This document shows, one piece after another, positions 61,851 to 64,000 of a DNA stretch of 64,000 nucleotides (positions are counted from its first letter, which is position 1; every line of letters begins with the position of its first letter). The notes below the pieces were generated by a model, which was given only the letters and a program-made list of their open reading frames with translations, was not told the DNA's origin and made no database searches. The translations under genes and the position numbers were made by a program. The DNA lies in the NCBI RefSeq assembly GCF_905147045.1, contig NC_065917.1:7146501-7210500 (forward strand), given 5' to 3'. The stretch comes from Nymphalis io. Its lineage: Eukaryota; Arthropoda; Insecta; Lepidoptera; Nymphalidae.

Positions 61851-64000
61851 ATGGTATCCAAAATAGCGATTTTGTACCAAAACGTGCGAGGTCTTAGAAC
61901 AAAAACTTCTGAGTTTTTTTCGAATATATTAAATTGTGAACATGACATAATTTGTCTAACTGAAACGTGGTTATTACCTGGAATTTTTGATAGTCGCTAC
62001 TCGGTCTATAGATGTGATCGTAACTACAATGAACGTAACGATAAAATGGGAGGCGGTGTCCTGATTGCGGTGCGTAACGGACTCGTTGTTAAAGACCCTG
62101 TCTTTTTGCCGTCAAACGATATTGTTTCCTGTGACGTTTTTTCATTATGCGTAGCTTTAAGGACAAAAGGTAAGCCCGTTAATTGTAGATTTTTTTGTTG
62201 TTATTTTCCTCAGTCGGGTTCACAATTTCAAGATCAGTTGAACTTTTATGAACGTATCTCTGAATTAGTGATATTGAATCCGAAAGATATATTTTTAATA
62301 GTTGGTGATTTTAATGTTCCCAGTGCTATTTGGTCTCCTTCGTCCACATCCGCTGAGCTCTGTGAGAATATTGGAAACTCAATGGTCAATGCAATGTCTT
62401 CCTTCATGTCCTTAAATAACTTTTCCCAATATAACTTAGTCTCAAACATCAATAATCGCCAATTAGACCTTGTCTTCAGTAACTCAAATTGTAGGGTTAT
62501 GCGCTGTGAAACACCTTTAGTAAAGGAAGATTTACACCATCCCACGTTGGATATTATGTTAATAGATATTAACATTAGTAGCTTTCTTAGCCCTCCTCGT
62601 ATTGTTAAACTTTTTCATAAAGCTGACTATAAAATAATTAATGAATTATTGGCTAACATTGATTGGTCGGTTATTTCTGATTACTATGATATTGACACAT
62701 CCGTTGAGAAATTCTATTACATAATCAATGATATAATTACAAAGAATATTCCTTCTAAAGTGGTTGTTGATCTTAGTAAGTATCCAGCGTGGTATTCTCC
62801 TGCACTTATTAAAATTATTAAAGAAAAACTAAAATATCACAAAAAATGGAAAATGTATGATAATTACAGTGATTACAGTACTTTTAAATTACTTCGTGAT
62901 AGACAAAAAAGGGTTGAAAAGACATGCTACGATAACTATCTTGATTTTGCGGAAAATAATATTTTGAGAAACTCTAAGTGTTTTTGGACATTTGTCAAGA
63001 CCAAACAGAATACAAATGACATACCTGAGCGGCTATATTATAACGATATCTCAACAAGTGACGGTCAGCAAATAAGCAATCTATTTAATGAATATTTCTA
63101 TACATCCTTTGAACATAGTACACATCTTAACAATTTTTCCTGTAACAGTCAAAATAATAGTGGATATGCTAATACAATTAATTTGTCATCTGTTGATATT
63201 TCACTTGCTGATGTTCGTAAGTATTTGAAAACCTTAAATATTAAAAAAGGTAGCGGACCCGACGGTATACCACCTCTTTTTCTAAGTAAATGCTATATGA
63301 CTATATCTATTCCTTTACATTTATTGTTTTGTATTTCCCTTCATACATGTACTATGCCTTCAATTTGGAAACAGTCTTATGTTGTGCCTATTTTTAAAAA
63401 TGGAGATAGACATGATATCAAAAATTATCGTCCTATTTCGAAATTAAGTTCAATTCCAAAACTTTTTGAACGTATAATTTATGACAAAATCTTTCCAAGC
63501 ATACGTCCCATAATTATTGACCAGCAGCATGGATTTATTAACAAGAAATCAACTGAAACTAATTTGTGTGAATTCACTGACTATGTTTTGACTGCAATGG
63601 ACAAAGGATATCAGGTGGACGTTGTGTACACCGATTACTCCAAAGCGTTTGACAAAATCTCTCATTCTATCTTAATAGCAAAAATGGAGTTCATCGGTGT
63701 ACATGGTGACCTCCTTAGATGGATCAAGTCATATTTATGGAATAGAAGTCAAGCCGTTACTGTGAAAGGATATTGCTCATCTTTTCTACCCGTTCCATCT
63801 GGAGTCCCTCAAGGCTCACATCTTGGACCACTGTTTTTTAATATATATATAAATGATGTTGTTTCGGTATTTGCATCTTCTAAATTTCTATTATATGCTG
63901 ATGATACAAAAACTTATAAAATTATTAAGAGTGTTGATGATTGTATTAGTCTGCAAAAAGATTTGAACTTACTTAGCGATTATTGTACTACCAATTCGCT
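61851..64000 (+). CDS. LINE ORF2: endonuclease and reverse transcriptase, open at window edge
   Basis: The frame from the ATG at 61851 runs without a stop for 716 codons to the end of the window. The endonuclease has ILYQNVRGLRTK, CLTETWLLPG, GGGVLIAV, IVGDFNVPSAIW and DLHHPTLDI; the last motif has His-His where most relatives have Ser-Asp-His. The RT has KKGSGPDGIPPLFLS, YRPISKLSSIPKLFERI, QQHGFINKKST, YTDYSKAFDKISH, SGVPQGSHLGPLFFN and LLYADDTKTY (about 63893-63922). The C-terminus lies beyond 64000. Confidence 0.9.
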   Translation, partial: MVSKIAILYQNVRGLRTKTSEFFSNILNCEHDIICLTETWLLPGIFDSRYSVYRCDRNYNERNDKMGGGVLIAVRNGLVVKDPVFLPSNDIVSCDVFSLCVALRTKGKPVNCRFFCCYFPQSGSQFQDQLNFYERISELVILNPKDIFLIVGDFNVPSAIWSPSSTSAELCENIGNSMVNAMSSFMSLNNFSQYNLVSNINNRQLDLVFSNSNCRVMRCETPLVKEDLHHPTLDIMLIDINISSFLSPPRIVKLFHKADYKIINELLANIDWSVISDYYDIDTSVEKFYYIINDIITKNIPSKVVVDLSKYPAWYSPALIKIIKEKLKYHKKWKMYDNYSDYSTFKLLRDRQKRVEKTCYDNYLDFAENNILRNSKCFWTFVKTKQNTNDIPERLYYNDISTSDGQQISNLFNEYFYTSFEHSTHLNNFSCNSQNNSGYANTINLSSVDISLADVRKYLKTLNIKKGSGPDGIPPLFLSKCYMTISIPLHLLFCISLHTCTMPSIWKQSYVVPIFKNGDRHDIKNYRPISKLSSIPKLFERIIYDKIFPSIRPIIIDQQHGFINKKSTETNLCEFTDYVLTAMDKGYQVDVVYTDYSKAFDKISHSILIAKMEFIGVHGDLLRWIKSYLWNRSQAVTVKGYCSSFLPVPSGVPQGSHLGPLFFNIYINDVVSVFASSKFLLYADDTKTYKIIKSVDDCISLQKDLNLLSDYCTTNS

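Larger units (their letters stand above)
60077..64000 (+). mobile_element. Second PHD-ORF1 LINE, continues past the window
   Basis: A 5' UTR of about 470 bp (from near 60077, at the edge of the 89-bp array) is followed by ORF1 (60551-61579) and ORF2 (from 61851). The layout is like the LINE at 23906-29118, but the proteins are clearly different and the ORF1-ORF2 gap is 271 bp. Both frames are intact as far as seen. Confidence 0.88.

Overview
This window is eukaryotic DNA, almost certainly from a butterfly or moth. The evidence is AT-rich unique sequence, Bombyx-like R2 and R1-clade elements, several tRNA-derived SINE families of lepidopteran type, Helitrons ending in CTAG, and a few split genes with GT-AG introns. 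There is no operon structure, no bacterial gene and no CRISPR array. About two thirds of the sequence is transposable element, often nested.

Layout. 1-5660: two fused, decayed R2 retrotransposons, flanked on both sides by short sequences that look like degenerate 28S rRNA gene around the R2 target. 5.7-15.8 kb: AT-rich DNA with SINEs, Helitron ends, a CTG-rich repeat, a small spliced gene of unknown function (8048-7579, minus) and its decayed inverted copy (10511-10857), and a fifth R2 scrap. 15.8-19.1 kb: R2 and R1-clade pieces joined together. 19.1-23.2 kb: mostly AT-rich, with a hairpin-rich island and a probable solo LTR. 23.2-29.3 kb: an old Gypsy integrase split by a full-length CR1-like LINE with intact ORF1 and ORF2 and a 9-bp target duplication. 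29.3-33.1 kb: a Jockey-type LINE (minus) whose ORF2 carries a 258-bp in-frame insertion. 33.1-34.6 kb: a LINE fragment and a 52-bp minisatellite. 34.9-40.7 kb: a complete but coding-dead Helitron (RepHel, minus). 40.9-47.3 kb: one LTR/leader relic and a nearly complete Ty3/Gypsy element with two LTRs. 47.3-51.5 kb: a higher-order tandem array of an 89-bp unit punctuated by SINEs. 51.5-60.1 kb: scattered exons of a GTPBP1/2-like GTPase gene (minus) among SINEs, a hAT-like MITE and an inverted 89-bp array. 60.1-64 kb: the 5' part of a second PHD-ORF1 LINE, still open at the window edge.

Host genes. Only two loci look like host genes: the small four-exon gene near 8 kb and the GTPBP1/2-like gene at 53.7-59.5 kb. 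In the second, recognisable exons are interrupted by gaps where splice phases do not match and the expected GTP-binding-loop exon is not visible. The rest is selfish DNA in various stages of decay. The elements supply reverse transcriptases, endonucleases, a HUH/helicase protein and an integrase. The non-autonomous SINEs and the short poly(A) repeat are probably mobilised by the resident LINEs, one of which shares its 3' tail.
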